DNA from: Mycolicibacterium porcinum
GTDB lineage: Bacteria; Actinomycetota; Actinomycetes; Mycobacteriales; Mycobacteriaceae
DNA length: 64,000 nucleotides
Reading direction: 5' to 3'
Assembly: GCA_002086835.1 (NCBI GenBank)
Contig: MVIG01000004.1
Span: 62,001-126,000 of the forward strand
This document shows, in pieces, positions 8,192 to 17,267 of the stretch. The translations under genes were made by a program, and so were the position numbers. Below the pieces are notes generated by a model, which was not told where the DNA came from, did not search any database, and saw only the letters and a list, made by a program, of their open reading frames with translations. Positions within the stretch are counted from its first letter, which is position 1. The number at the start of each line of letters is the position of its first letter.

Positions 8192-9788
8192 CGGCGGCGA
8201 CCTCGTCGTCGAAACCCTTACCGCGCTGGGTGTCTCGCATGTGTTCGGCATCCCCGGCCAGAACGCGCTCGGCCTGTTCGACGCCATCCGGCGCAGCGAT
8301 CTGGCGTTTGTCAGCTCCCGGGTGGAAAACAACTCCGCCTTCGGCGCCGACGGCTACAGCCGCGTCACCGGCGAGGTCGGCGTGCTGTTCCTGTCCACCG
8401 GACCCGGCGCATTGACCGCGCTCGGCGCGCTACAGGAGGCCTACGCCACCGGGGTCCCCGTGCTGGTGATCGCCAGCCAGGTACCGCGTGCCGGCCTCGG
8501 CCTGCGCCGCGGCATGCTGCACCAGCTCGACGATCAGAAGGCCAGTGCCGTCAACGTGACGAAGAGCGTTGCCACGGTGCGCCGGGCCGCGGAGATCCCG
8601 AGCCTGATCGCCGACGCATACGCGCTGGCCCGCTCGGCACCGGCCGGGCCGACCTGGGTGGAGATCCCGCAGGACATCCTGCTGGAGCCGACGACGGTGC
8701 CGCCGGTGGCCGCCCTCGATGCGGCGCCGACGCAACGTGCCCCGCGGGCCGAGTTGATCCAGGATGCCGCGACACTGCTGAACACCGCGCAGCGACCGGT
8801 CATTCTGGCCGGTGGCGGTGTGCGGCGCTCCCCCGGCGGCCCGGAAGCACTGGTTGCCCTCGCCGAGAAGCTCGGCGCCCCCGTGGTTTCCACGGTCGGC
8901 GGCAAGGGAGCCATCTCCTTCGACCATCCGCTGTCGGCCGCATCGTGGATCGAGGACCGCTACACCACCGAAATGCTGGAGAACGCCGACGTACTCGTGG
9001 CGGTCGGTACCGCGATGGGCGAGGTCACCAGCAACTACTTCACCTTCGCGCCGCGGGGCCGGCTGATCCACATCGACGCCGAGGCACGTGTCCTCGAGGC
9101 CAACCATCCCGCGCTCGCCGTGCACGCCGACGCGGCGCGCGCGATGCGGGCGCTGACCGACCTGGTCGATGCCCGCGACAACGCCGCGGGCGCCGCCCGA
9201 GCCGCGGAGCTGCGAAAGGCTGTGCAGGACAGGCTGGCCGGACAGGACGTGGCCGCCGAGCTGCGGCTGATGGCCGACCTGCGCGCCGCCGTGCCGTCGG
9301 GCACGCACACCTTCTGGGACATGACGATCGCCGGCTACTGGGCCTGGTCGGCGTGGGACCCGCAGGACGGCGCCTTCCATTCCGCCCAGGGTGCAGGCGG
9401 TTTGGGTTTCGCGTTCCCGGCCGCGTTGGCCGCCGCGATCGCCACCGGCCACCGCACGTTCGCGGTGTCCGGCGACGGCGGCGGCATGTACTCGATCGCC
9501 GAACTCGCCACGGCCCGGCAGCACGACGCCAACATCACCTGGCTGATCGTCGACGACGGCGGCTACGGCATCCTGCGCGAGTACATGACCGCCGAGTTCG
9601 GCACCGCCACCGCCACCGAACTGGCCCGGCCCGACTTCGCCCGGCTCGCGGAGAGTTTCGGAATACCCGCGCACACCGCCACACCCGACAACGTCGGAGA
9701 CATCGTGGCCGCCACGTTCGACGCCGACGGGCCGGCCGTCGTCGTCCTGCCCGCAGTGCTCAAGATGTTCGATCCCACTCACCTCTGA
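8184..9788 (+). CDS. ThDP-dependent decarboxylase/acetolactate-synthase-like enzyme
   Basis: This 534-residue protein has the three-domain layout of the pyruvate oxidase/acetohydroxyacid synthase family: an N-terminal Pyr domain with the cofactor-activating Glu48 in [14 protein letters not shown], a central domain, and a C-terminal PP domain with the GDG motif (430-432) followed by VDDGGYG. It lacks a partner small subunit and sits in a transporter/ureohydrolase operon, so branched-chain amino acid synthesis is unlikely. AruI of Pseudomonas, a 2-ketoarginine decarboxylase of the arginine transaminase pathway, belongs to this family and is the best analogy; that is inference. ATG 8184 overlaps the preceding gene. 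Confidence 0.75.
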   Translation: MRNGGDLVVETLTALGVSHVFGIPGQNALGLFDAIRRSDLAFVSSRVENNSAFGADGYSRVTGEVGVLFLSTGPGALTALGALQEAYATGVPVLVIASQVPRAGLGLRRGMLHQLDDQKASAVNVTKSVATVRRAAEIPSLIADAYALARSAPAGPTWVEIPQDILLEPTTVPPVAALDAAPTQRAPRAELIQDAATLLNTAQRPVILAGGGVRRSPGGPEALVALAEKLGAPVVSTVGGKGAISFDHPLSAASWIEDRYTTEMLENADVLVAVGTAMGEVTSNYFTFAPRGRLIHIDAEARVLEANHPALAVHADAARAMRALTDLVDARDNAAGAARAAELRKAVQDRLAGQDVAAELRLMADLRAAVPSGTHTFWDMTIAGYWAWSAWDPQDGAFHSAQGAGGLGFAFPAALAAAIATGHRTFAVSGDGGGMYSIAELATARQHDANITWLIVDDGGYGILREYMTAEFGTATATELARPDFARLAESFGIPAHTATPDNVGDIVAATFDADGPAVVVLPAVLKMFDPTHL

Positions 9789-9802
9789 CCGAAGGAATCA
9801 TC

Positions 9803-11269
9803 GTGGGTAAACCAGTCGATATCGCGATCGTCGTCATCTATCTCGTCGCGATGCTCGCCTTCGGGTTCTGGGGTAAGACCCGGACCAAGGACTCCGCGGA
9901 CTTCCTGGTCGCGGGCCGGCGTCTCGGGCCGACGCTGTACACCGGCACCATGGCCGCCGTCGTGCTCGGCGGTGCCTCCACCGTGGGAGGTGTGGGGCTG
10001 GGCTACAAGTGGGGCATCTCCGGAATGTGGCTTGTCGTGGCGATCGCCATCGGCCTGCTGGCCCTGAGCCTGTTCTTCGCCGGCCCCATTCAGCGCCTTC
10101 GGGTCTACACCGTCGCGCAGATGCTGAGCCTGCGCTACGGGGTGGACGCGACCTCGGCCTCCGGGGTCGTCATGGCGGCCTACACGCTGATGCTCTCGGT
10201 CACCTCGACCATCGCCTACGCGACGGTGTTCAACGTGTTGTTCGGCACCGGCAGAACGCTTTCGGTGGTGATCGGCGGCATGGTCGTCATGCTGTACTCG
10301 TCGATCGGCGGCATGTGGTCGATCACTCTGACCGACATGGTGCAGTTCGTCCTCAAGACCATCGGCGTGTTCTTCCTGCTGCTGCCGTTCACCTGGCACC
10401 GCGCCGGTGGCTTCGACGGGATCCGGGAGCGCGCCGGTGACGCCGTGTTCAACCTCACCGCCATCGGCACCGACACCATCATCACGTTCTTCGTCGTCTA
10501 CAGCTTCGGAATGCTGATCGGGCAGGACATCTGGCAGCGGGTGTTCACCGCACGCTCGCCACAGGTTGCGCGCTGGGGTGGTACGACGGCCGCGATCTAC
10601 TGCGTGTTCTACGGGATCGCCGGGGCGCTGATCGGTTTGGCCGCGTCAACCTTCATGCCCGACATCAAAGCCAAGGACGACGTCTACGCCCAGATCGCGG
10701 AAGCGATTCTGCCCGTGGGGATCAGCGGCATCGTGCTCGCGGCGGCAGTCGCCGCGATGATGTCGACGGCATCGGGCGCCCTGATCGCGACTGCCACGGT
10801 GGCCCGCACCGACATCAAGCCGATGCTGATGCGGTTGGTGGGCCGCAGGCCCGAGGAGACCGAAAACCCTGAGGTGGACGTGCATTCCGACCGACGCTAT
10901 GTCGCGGTGCTCGGCGTCATCGTGATCATCATCGCCGCGCTGCTCAACGACGTCGTCGGTGCATTGACCATCGCCTACGACATCCTGGTCGGCGGACTGC
11001 TGGTGCCGATCCTCGGCGGGTTCCTGTGGAAGCGGGCCACCGGTGCCGGTGCGCTGGCAGCGATGGCGGTCGGCACCCTGGTCACGCTGGGCACCATGGC
11101 GGTGGTCGGCGACGTGCTGGCCAACGAACCCATCTACTTCGGCCTGGTGTCCAGCCTGGTCACCTACATCGTGGTGAGCCTGGCGACGCCGCGCACCTCC
11201 GCCGACGTACTGCAGGTGTGGGACGACCGGTTGGCCGGCCGCGAGCACAATGAGGTCGCCCGCACCTAG
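9803..11269 (+). CDS. Sodium:solute symporter (SSS family)
   Basis: This 488-residue membrane protein has about thirteen hydrophobic segments, beginning PVDIAIVVIYLVAMLAFGFW, with the early family signature KDSADFLVAGRRLGP. It should couple sodium entry to uptake of an organic solute. The start is GTG 9803, with GAAGGA six bases upstream; the gene follows the ThDP enzyme by 14 bp. Two unrelated permeases (NCS1 and SSS) in one operon suggest that two related substrates, or substrate and product, are carried. Its TAG stop interlocks with the convergent gene's stop (CTAG). Confidence 0.85.
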   Translation: MGKPVDIAIVVIYLVAMLAFGFWGKTRTKDSADFLVAGRRLGPTLYTGTMAAVVLGGASTVGGVGLGYKWGISGMWLVVAIAIGLLALSLFFAGPIQRLRVYTVAQMLSLRYGVDATSASGVVMAAYTLMLSVTSTIAYATVFNVLFGTGRTLSVVIGGMVVMLYSSIGGMWSITLTDMVQFVLKTIGVFFLLLPFTWHRAGGFDGIRERAGDAVFNLTAIGTDTIITFFVVYSFGMLIGQDIWQRVFTARSPQVARWGGTTAAIYCVFYGIAGALIGLAASTFMPDIKAKDDVYAQIAEAILPVGISGIVLAAAVAAMMSTASGALIATATVARTDIKPMLMRLVGRRPEETENPEVDVHSDRRYVAVLGVIVIIIAALLNDVVGALTIAYDILVGGLLVPILGGFLWKRATGAGALAAMAVGTLVTLGTMAVVGDVLANEPIYFGLVSSLVTYIVVSLATPRTSADVLQVWDDRLAGREHNEVART

Positions 11270-11952
11270 CCCGAGCGCCGTTCCCACGGCCAGGTCATCA
11301 GCGCCCACACACCTGCTACCAAAGCACTGGCCACCACGACGTAGACCGGCCACGGACCCATCAGGTCCAGTAGGGACGCGGTGGCGGGCTTGGCGTTGAG
11401 GAAGCCGTAATTGGTTCCCGCAATACCGTTGAACGCCATGGTGACCCCGGCCCACACCGCGGTGACCACCACCACGAGCCGGTAATCACGCCAGTGCGGA
11501 CGCATGCCACGACCCCACGTCAGATAGATGGCCGCCCAGACCACCAGCAGGTGAATCGACCAGAACGCCAGGAACTCGTAATGCGGGAAGTCCGGGCTCT
11601 TGAGCACGGGTGAGATCAGCGCCTGGGTGCTGAGCACCAGGCCCCAGTAATAGGTGAGCACGTACGCCCAATGCCGCTGCGACCACAGCGCGTAGGCACC
11701 GACGACGGTCGCCAGGTCAGTGAGACGCAGCGGCACTGACCGCTCGATCGACGGCGGGACCAGCGTGTAGGCGAACATCGCGACATAGATCGCGGCCGTC
11801 ACCGCACCGAGAACGCGGCCGAGCAACCGTGATTGCGGTTGGGTCTGGCGCCGTCCGAACCAGACCAGCACCACCGCCCCGACGACGAACACGGCGATGG
11901 TGGCCCAGTGCGACGGGCCGTACACCGTGAATTGCCGTTGGGACAACAACAT
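11266..11952 (-). CDS. YwaF/TIGR02206-family membrane protein
   Basis: This 228-residue protein has about seven transmembrane segments and the family hallmark FNGIAGTNYGFLNAKP near residue 180, as in the TIGR02206 (Bacillus YwaF-like) group, whose function is not established. Conserved charged and aromatic residues lie between helices (for example THE loop LKSPDFPHYEF). It is convergent with the symporter and upstream of nothing on its strand within the next kilobase except the TldE gene 15 bp before it, so it may be the last gene of the tldDE transcript. No function is proposed. Confidence 0.7.
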   Translation of the reverse strand: MLLSQRQFTVYGPSHWATIAVFVVGAVVLVWFGRRQTQPQSRLLGRVLGAVTAAIYVAMFAYTLVPPSIERSVPLRLTDLATVVGAYALWSQRHWAYVLTYYWGLVLSTQALISPVLKSPDFPHYEFLAFWSIHLLVVWAAIYLTWGRGMRPHWRDYRLVVVVTAVWAGVTMAFNGIAGTNYGFLNAKPATASLLDLMGPWPVYVVVASALVAGVWALMTWPWERRSG

Positions 11953-11967
11953 CGAGCGTTCCCTAGC

Positions 11968-13329
11968 TCATTGCGCCTGACTCACCGAGGACATGTGGAA
12001 GTCCGGTATCCGCAACGTCGGCATGGACGCGCGGGTCGCCCAGTCGCCCCACTCCCGCGGCAGCGTGACCTCGCTGAGGCCGGCCTCCGTGGCGCGCCGC
12101 AGCAGATCGAGGGGGCTCTCGTTGAACCGGAAGTTGTTCACCGCGGCGGTCACCTCGCCGTCCTCGACCAGGTACACACCGTCACGGGTCAGCCCTGTCA
12201 GCAGCAACACGGTCGGGTCCACCTCGCGGATGTACCACAAGGTGGTGAGCAGCAGGCCGCGTTCGGTGCCGGCGATCATATCGGCCAATTCGAGTGCGCC
12301 ACCGGTCATCAACAGATTGTCGGCGGGCACCGCGACGGGCGTGTCGTATTCGGCGGCCACCGCCCGCGGATAGGCCAGCGCATTGACCACCCCGTCGCGA
12401 ACCCAGTCCACCCGGCCGATGTCCATCCCGTTGTCGAAGATCGACACCCGCTCCGACGAACTCGGAACCGCGACGAACGGTTGGCAGGCCAACTCCCCGG
12501 CGAACGGGTCCGAGTACAGCGTGAGCCCCAGATCGGTGAGCTTCTCCCCCACCCGGGTGCCGCCGGGGGCCGACAGCGCGGTGCGGCCCTGCTGCGCCCC
12601 GCGACCGTCCATCGCCCAGGTCAGATAGATCATCATGTCGGCCACCGTCGAGGGTGGCATCAATGTCTCGTAACGACCGGCGGGCAGTTCGACGGTCCGC
12701 TCGGCCCACCCCAGCTTCAGCGACAGCTCATCGAGCAGCGAATCCACCTGAACGTCAACGAAATCCGGGGTGCTCACCCCGGCCCAGACACTCGCCCCGT
12801 CCCGCTTGGCATTGATCTCCACCGACCCGGTCGGCTGGGTGTAGCGTCGGCGCAGCCCGGTCGAGGTCGCCAGGAACGTCGTCTCCATGACATGGCGGGC
12901 ATATCCGTAGAGCTGGTCGGACCCGGCGAACCCCTTCGCCAGATCACCGGCGATGCCGGTGAACACCTGCGCGCCGGTGCCCACCACCGGTGTCTCCCAA
13001 TCGGCCGGTAACCCGGTGCCCGGCAACGGCGGTGCGGCGTCCCGGGCCTCAGGTGAGGCCGCCGCAGCACGCTGGGCGGCAGCCACCAGTTCCGGGATCA
13101 CCGCCGGATCGACTTCAGTCGAACGCACCGAGCCCACGTGCGCCTTGTCTGCCCGGCGCACGATCGAGATCACCGTGACGGTGCGGCTGACCGTCTCACC
13201 GTTGGTGGTCATCGAGTTACCGGCCCACCGCAACGAGGCATCGGACCGGTCGGTGACCAGCACCATGGTTTCAAGCCCGGGATCTGCTGCACCCAAAGCG
13301 ATGTCGACGACCTGCTGTGCGCCGATCAT
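11968..13329 (-). CDS. TldE/PmbA-like metalloprotease partner subunit
   Basis: This 453-residue protein is the second member of a TldD/TldE pair. In Escherichia coli TldD and TldE (PmbA) form a heterodimeric protease that degrades unfolded or leader peptides; TldE-type subunits lack the zinc-binding helix and shape the channel. Consistent with that, no HExxxH is seen here, while the pair partner upstream has it. The gene start overlaps the tldD stop by 4 bp, so the two are coupled. A matching pair exists, from memory, at Rv2314c-Rv2315c of M. tuberculosis. The physiological peptide substrate in mycobacteria is unknown. Confidence 0.82.
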   Translation of the reverse strand: MIGAQQVVDIALGAADPGLETMVLVTDRSDASLRWAGNSMTTNGETVSRTVTVISIVRRADKAHVGSVRSTEVDPAVIPELVAAAQRAAAASPEARDAAPPLPGTGLPADWETPVVGTGAQVFTGIAGDLAKGFAGSDQLYGYARHVMETTFLATSTGLRRRYTQPTGSVEINAKRDGASVWAGVSTPDFVDVQVDSLLDELSLKLGWAERTVELPAGRYETLMPPSTVADMMIYLTWAMDGRGAQQGRTALSAPGGTRVGEKLTDLGLTLYSDPFAGELACQPFVAVPSSSERVSIFDNGMDIGRVDWVRDGVVNALAYPRAVAAEYDTPVAVPADNLLMTGGALELADMIAGTERGLLLTTLWYIREVDPTVLLLTGLTRDGVYLVEDGEVTAAVNNFRFNESPLDLLRRATEAGLSEVTLPREWGDWATRASMPTLRIPDFHMSSVSQAQ

Positions 13330-14843
13330 CGGCCGCCCTCCGTTCGGGTGTTCAGTACGTTGACGCCGCGGAACAGTGCGCTCGGGCAGCCATGGCTGAC
13401 CGGCGCCACCTGCCCGGGCTGGGCCTTGCCGCAGTTGAACGCCCCACCGAGGCGCCAGGTGGACCGTCCGCCGACGGCTTCCATCGCGCCCCAGAAATCG
13501 GTGGTGGTGGCCTGGTACGCCACGTCGCGCAGCTGTCCGTCGAGCCGGCCGTCGCGGATCCGGTAGAAGCGCTGACCGGTGAACTGGAAGTTGTACCGCT
13601 GCATGTCAATCGACCACGATTTGTCCCCGACAACGTAGATGCCGTCGGACACCCGCGAGATCAGGTCCTGCGTGCTGAGCTCCTCAGGGCCGGGCTGCAG
13701 TGACACGTTGGCCATACGCTGGATCGGAACGTGGTGCGGTGAGTCGGCATACGAGCAGCCGTTGGACCGTGCCTCACCGAGCCGCGGTGCGAAGACCCGG
13801 TCCAGCTGATAGCCGACGAAGACACCGTCGCGCACCAGGTCCCAGCTCTGCGCGCGTACCCCCTCGTCATCGAAACCCACCGTGGCCAACCCGAATTCCA
13901 CCGTGCGGTCGGCCGTCACGTTCATCACCGGCGAGCCATACCGCATGGTGCCGAGCTTGTCCGGAGTGGCGAACGACGTCCCGGCATAGGCCGCCTCGTA
14001 GCCGATCGCCCGGTCGTACTCGGTGGCGTGCCCGATCGATTCGTGAATCGTCAGCCACAGGTTGGACGGGTCGATCACCAGGTCGGTGGGTCCGGCGACA
14101 ACGGAAGGCGCCTTGGTCTTCTCGGCCAGCAAGGTGGGCAACTCGGCCAACTCGGAGGTCCAGTCCCACACCCCGTCGCCCGACAGCGCTTCCCAGCCCC
14201 GCGCCGTCGGCGGGGCCAGCGTGCGCATGGTCTCGAACGACCCGGCGGCCGAGTCGACGGCCACCGCCTCCATCGTCGGCATGACCCGCACCCGCTGTTG
14301 GGTGACCGACGATCCGAACGTGTCGGCGTAGAAGGTCTGCTCCTTGACCGCGTGCACACCCGCCGACACATGGTCCACGCCGTCGGACGCCAGCAACCGG
14401 CCCGAGTACTCCGCGAGCAGCCCGATCTTGTCGGCCGCCGGGACGACGAACGGGTCGACGCCGTAATCGGACACCCACGTCACATCGGTGTAGACCGGTT
14501 CGCCGGCCAATTCGATGCGCTCGGCGTTCAGCGACGCCAGCGTCGTGGCGACCTGCACCGCCCGGCGCGCCGTCTCGGCGGCCACCCCGGGCGCCAGTTC
14601 GGCGTGGGAGGCGAATCCCCAGGTGCCGTCGACGATCACCCGCACCGCCAGGCCGACCTCGCGGTTGACCACGGACATCTCCAATTCACCGTCGCGCAAT
14701 TGGATGATCTCGGTGGTGATGCGGTGTATCCGCAGGTCGGCATAGCTGGCGCCGGCCGAGGCTGCCGCGGACAACGCCGCGTCAGCCAGCTCGAACCGGG
14801 GCAGCTCCAGGAAATCGGCGTCCACGCGTCTTTGAGCTGTCAC
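13326..14843 (-). CDS. TldD-like metalloprotease catalytic subunit
   Basis: This 505-residue protein carries the zinc site HESIGH (His267-Glu268...His272) in TIHESIGHATEYD, the HExxxH signature of TldD. The following C-terminal half includes the conserved glycine-rich CSYADSPHHVPI and FTGQRFYRI segments. It should form a cytoplasmic heterodimer with the TldE-like protein encoded immediately downstream. GTG 14843 is chosen because it gives the usual family length; the frame is open further upstream through low-complexity Arg/Pro sequence that is not protein-like. The ribosome site (GGGGGC) is weak. Confidence 0.85.
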   Translation of the reverse strand: MTAQRRVDADFLELPRFELADAALSAAASAGASYADLRIHRITTEIIQLRDGELEMSVVNREVGLAVRVIVDGTWGFASHAELAPGVAAETARRAVQVATTLASLNAERIELAGEPVYTDVTWVSDYGVDPFVVPAADKIGLLAEYSGRLLASDGVDHVSAGVHAVKEQTFYADTFGSSVTQQRVRVMPTMEAVAVDSAAGSFETMRTLAPPTARGWEALSGDGVWDWTSELAELPTLLAEKTKAPSVVAGPTDLVIDPSNLWLTIHESIGHATEYDRAIGYEAAYAGTSFATPDKLGTMRYGSPVMNVTADRTVEFGLATVGFDDEGVRAQSWDLVRDGVFVGYQLDRVFAPRLGEARSNGCSYADSPHHVPIQRMANVSLQPGPEELSTQDLISRVSDGIYVVGDKSWSIDMQRYNFQFTGQRFYRIRDGRLDGQLRDVAYQATTTDFWGAMEAVGGRSTWRLGGAFNCGKAQPGQVAPVSHGCPSALFRGVNVLNTRTEGGR

Positions 14844-14878
14844 GCCCCCACGGTAGCGGCGCCGCGGGCTGACTTTGT

Positions 14879-15433
14879 TCAGGTGGGAGCAACGCGGCTC
14901 AGCCAGGCTTCGACGTCGCGGTGGCGGGTGAAGCGGACGATGTGCAGATGGGGCAGCTGCGGTCCCAGCGCGGGGACGGTGTCGCGGAGCGTGTTTCGGG
15001 TGCGAAAGCCCCACCGCAAGATGTGGTCACGGTCGGTGAAAATCGTGCGCAGCGGCGGTTCGGTGTTGCCGTTCCACAATTCGAGGCGGCCGACGCGTCT
15101 GCGAAGGGTGCGACGCGTCAACCGACGCATGGCCACCGGGGTCGGCAGGTCAAGCCACAGCAGCGTGTCCGCGCGCGCCAGGATCTGGCCGCGCACGGCG
15201 CGATACTGCCATTCGATCACCCAGGAATCTCCCGCGATGAACCGCTCGACGTCGCTGACGAACGTGTTTCGGGGTTCCCACCCTGGCCCGTGATAGAGAC
15301 TGTCGATCTCGACGTACGGGAGGCCGAACACGCGCGACAGTCGCGTCGCAAGGGTCGTCTTGCCCGACCCCGATACCCCTGCGACGGCAATGCGCCGCGG
15401 CTCCCAGGTCACTGGATCTTGGGCCGTCAACAC
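14879..15433 (-). CDS. P-loop nucleotide kinase-like protein (FlaR/adenylate-kinase-like)
   Basis: This 184-residue protein starts with a Walker A motif, GVSGSGKTT (residues 19-27), followed by a small lid-containing nucleoside-kinase-like fold: the DSLYHGPGWEPR segment resembles topology-modulation/adenylate kinase-related proteins. The substrate is unknown. GTG 15433 is used as start; TTG directly after is possible. It lies upstream of tldDE on the same strand with a 35-bp gap, and divergent from the sulfatase gene, with only 33 bp between the two starts, so both promoters must be tightly packed. Confidence 0.7.
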   Translation of the reverse strand: MLTAQDPVTWEPRRIAVAGVSGSGKTTLATRLSRVFGLPYVEIDSLYHGPGWEPRNTFVSDVERFIAGDSWVIEWQYRAVRGQILARADTLLWLDLPTPVAMRRLTRRTLRRRVGRLELWNGNTEPPLRTIFTDRDHILRWGFRTRNTLRDTVPALGPQLPHLHIVRFTRHRDVEAWLSRVAPT

Positions 15434-15466
15434 CCGACCGATCGTAGCGAGGCCTAACGTGAGGAC

Positions 15467-17134
15467 ATGGCGGAGCTCAGCAGACGGACAGTCCTAGGTG
15501 GTGCGGCAGTGGCCGCCGGCGCGGCCGCGGTCGGATTCGGCGGCTACGAACTACTGGGCAGACGCACACCCGCGGCGGCCGGCCAGCCCAACATCCTCGT
15601 CGTCATCGTGGACCAGATGCGGGCGCCGCAATGGTTCCCCGATACCGAGCAACTCGGTGCGCTGCTGCCGAATCTCGACCGGCTCCGGGTCCGCAGCACG
15701 TCGTTCGGTTCGCACTACAGCGCGTCGAATATGTGCACACCGTCGCGCGGTGTGCTGACCACCGGGCTGTACTCCCACCAGACCGGGTGTCTGTACACCG
15801 GCGAAGGGCCTACCGAGTCGACGCTGGCGGCCCGGTTCCCGACCTGGGGGACGATGCTGCGCGACGCGGGCTACCGCACCTGGTGGTGGGGCAAATGGCA
15901 CCTGGGCAGCATGGCTGACAACACCCCCGACGGCCTGGACGTACACGGCTTCTCCGGCGGCACCTACCCGTCCCCCAACGGTGCACCGAATCAGGGCCTG
16001 CAGCAGGACCCGTCGATCGTCGACCAGTTCGTCGGCTGGTTCGACGCCCACGCCGGCGAGGGGCCGTGGTGCACCACGGTGTCTCTGGTCAATCCGCACG
16101 ACATCTGCTGGTGGCCGAAAAATCCTCTGCCGGAAGATGTTCCGCGCCGGTTCAGCGCCAAGCCGGTGAACTTCGAGACCGCAGAGGATCTGCGGCGACG
16201 CGGCAAGCCCCAGTTGCAGATCGACTACATGAACTTCATGTCGCCGCTGATGACCGGCGCGATGGACTACACCGGCCCCGAGGCCGCCGCACAGTGGGCG
16301 CGGTGCCTGGACATGTACCTGTGGCTGCACCAGCACGTGGACACCCAGATCGGCCGGGTGCTCGACACTCTCGCGGCCCGGCCGGACATCGATGACAACA
16401 CCGTCGTGGTGTTCACCTCCGATCACGGCGAGTACGCCGGCTCGCACGGCCTGCGCGGCAAGGGCGCCGCGGTGTACGAGGAGAGCATCCGGGTACCGCT
16501 GTACATCCGCGACCCGTCAGGTCATCTGACACCCGGACCCGGCGACACCCGCACTCAGCTGACGTCCAGTGCCGACCTGGCGCCGCTGCTGTTGACCATC
16601 GCGCACGGCGGCGCGAGCTGGCGATCGGACTCCCGCTACTCCTATCTGTCCAGCCGGGCCGACATCGCCGGAATCGCCGCCGACGCCTCGGCATCGGGCC
16701 GGCCGTGGGTCGCCCACGCGACCGATGACATGTCGGTCGAGGAGATGGCCGCGCTGATGAAATCCCCGCTGGCGAAGAAGTTCTTCGGCGCTGACGGTCC
16801 GCCCACCGAGATCCCGACCTCGGCACCGAGTCATATCGTCGCCGTGCGCACCCCTAAGGCCAAGCTCGGCATGTACACCTATTGGAAGCCCGGCTCCATG
16901 GACATCGACACCTCACGGCCCGTCCATCACGAGTTGTACGACTACACAACCGATTCCGGGCTTCAGGAGCTCGACAACGTGGCCGGTCAAAGCGCCAGAC
17001 AGGCAGACCTGCAGGGGCTGCTCGACCACGAGGTGCTGCCCGAGCTGCGGGCCCCGCTGCCGGAGTTCCTCAACGAGGCGCAGGAGCAGGGGTTGGCGAA
17101 CATGAAGGAGCTCGCCACGTTGCGCGGAGGCTGA
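15467..17134 (+). CDS. Tat-exported formylglycine-dependent sulfatase
   Basis: This 555-residue protein has the type I sulfatase signature CTPSR (Cys90-Arg94), whose cysteine is converted to formylglycine by a separate maturase, plus the metal-binding VIVDQM near residue 49 and TSDHGEY around residue 325. The N-terminus LSRRTVLGGAAVAAG is a twin-arginine signal, so it should be exported folded. It would hydrolyse a sulfate ester, perhaps for sulfur scavenging; the substrate is unknown. The C-terminal 80 residues are family-like to the stop. The stop codon lies inside a 25-bp tandem repeat. Confidence 0.85.
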   Translation: MAELSRRTVLGGAAVAAGAAAVGFGGYELLGRRTPAAAGQPNILVVIVDQMRAPQWFPDTEQLGALLPNLDRLRVRSTSFGSHYSASNMCTPSRGVLTTGLYSHQTGCLYTGEGPTESTLAARFPTWGTMLRDAGYRTWWWGKWHLGSMADNTPDGLDVHGFSGGTYPSPNGAPNQGLQQDPSIVDQFVGWFDAHAGEGPWCTTVSLVNPHDICWWPKNPLPEDVPRRFSAKPVNFETAEDLRRRGKPQLQIDYMNFMSPLMTGAMDYTGPEAAAQWARCLDMYLWLHQHVDTQIGRVLDTLAARPDIDDNTVVVFTSDHGEYAGSHGLRGKGAAVYEESIRVPLYIRDPSGHLTPGPGDTRTQLTSSADLAPLLLTIAHGGASWRSDSRYSYLSSRADIAGIAADASASGRPWVAHATDDMSVEEMAALMKSPLAKKFFGADGPPTEIPTSAPSHIVAVRTPKAKLGMYTYWKPGSMDIDTSRPVHHELYDYTTDSGLQELDNVAGQSARQADLQGLLDHEVLPELRAPLPEFLNEAQEQGLANMKELATLRGG

Positions 17135-17191
17135 GCCGACCAATCGGCACGGAGGCTGAGCCGACCGATGAGCACGGAGGCTGAGCCGGGC
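17126..17191 (+). repeat. Three tandem 25-bp units spanning the sulfatase stop codon
   Basis: GGAGGCTGAGCCGACC recurs at 17126 and 17151, and with a changed end (GGAGGCTGAGCCGGGC) at 17176, an exact 25-bp period. The first unit contains the last codons and TGA of the sulfatase gene; the others are in the intergenic region. It is a small minisatellite and is likely to vary in copy number. Confidence 0.85.
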
Positions 17192-17267
17192 TGAAAACGC
17201 TTCCTTCCGGTCTCTGACGTACTAGCGTCCTTGCGACAGGCGTTCTGTTCGCTGGGAGGTTGGCGTC

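Noticed and set aside
8945-9802. N-terminal extension of the SSS symporter through the ThDP gene
   Set aside because: The extension is Arg-rich shadow sequence of the ThDP gene; GTG 9803 with GAAGGA is the sound start.
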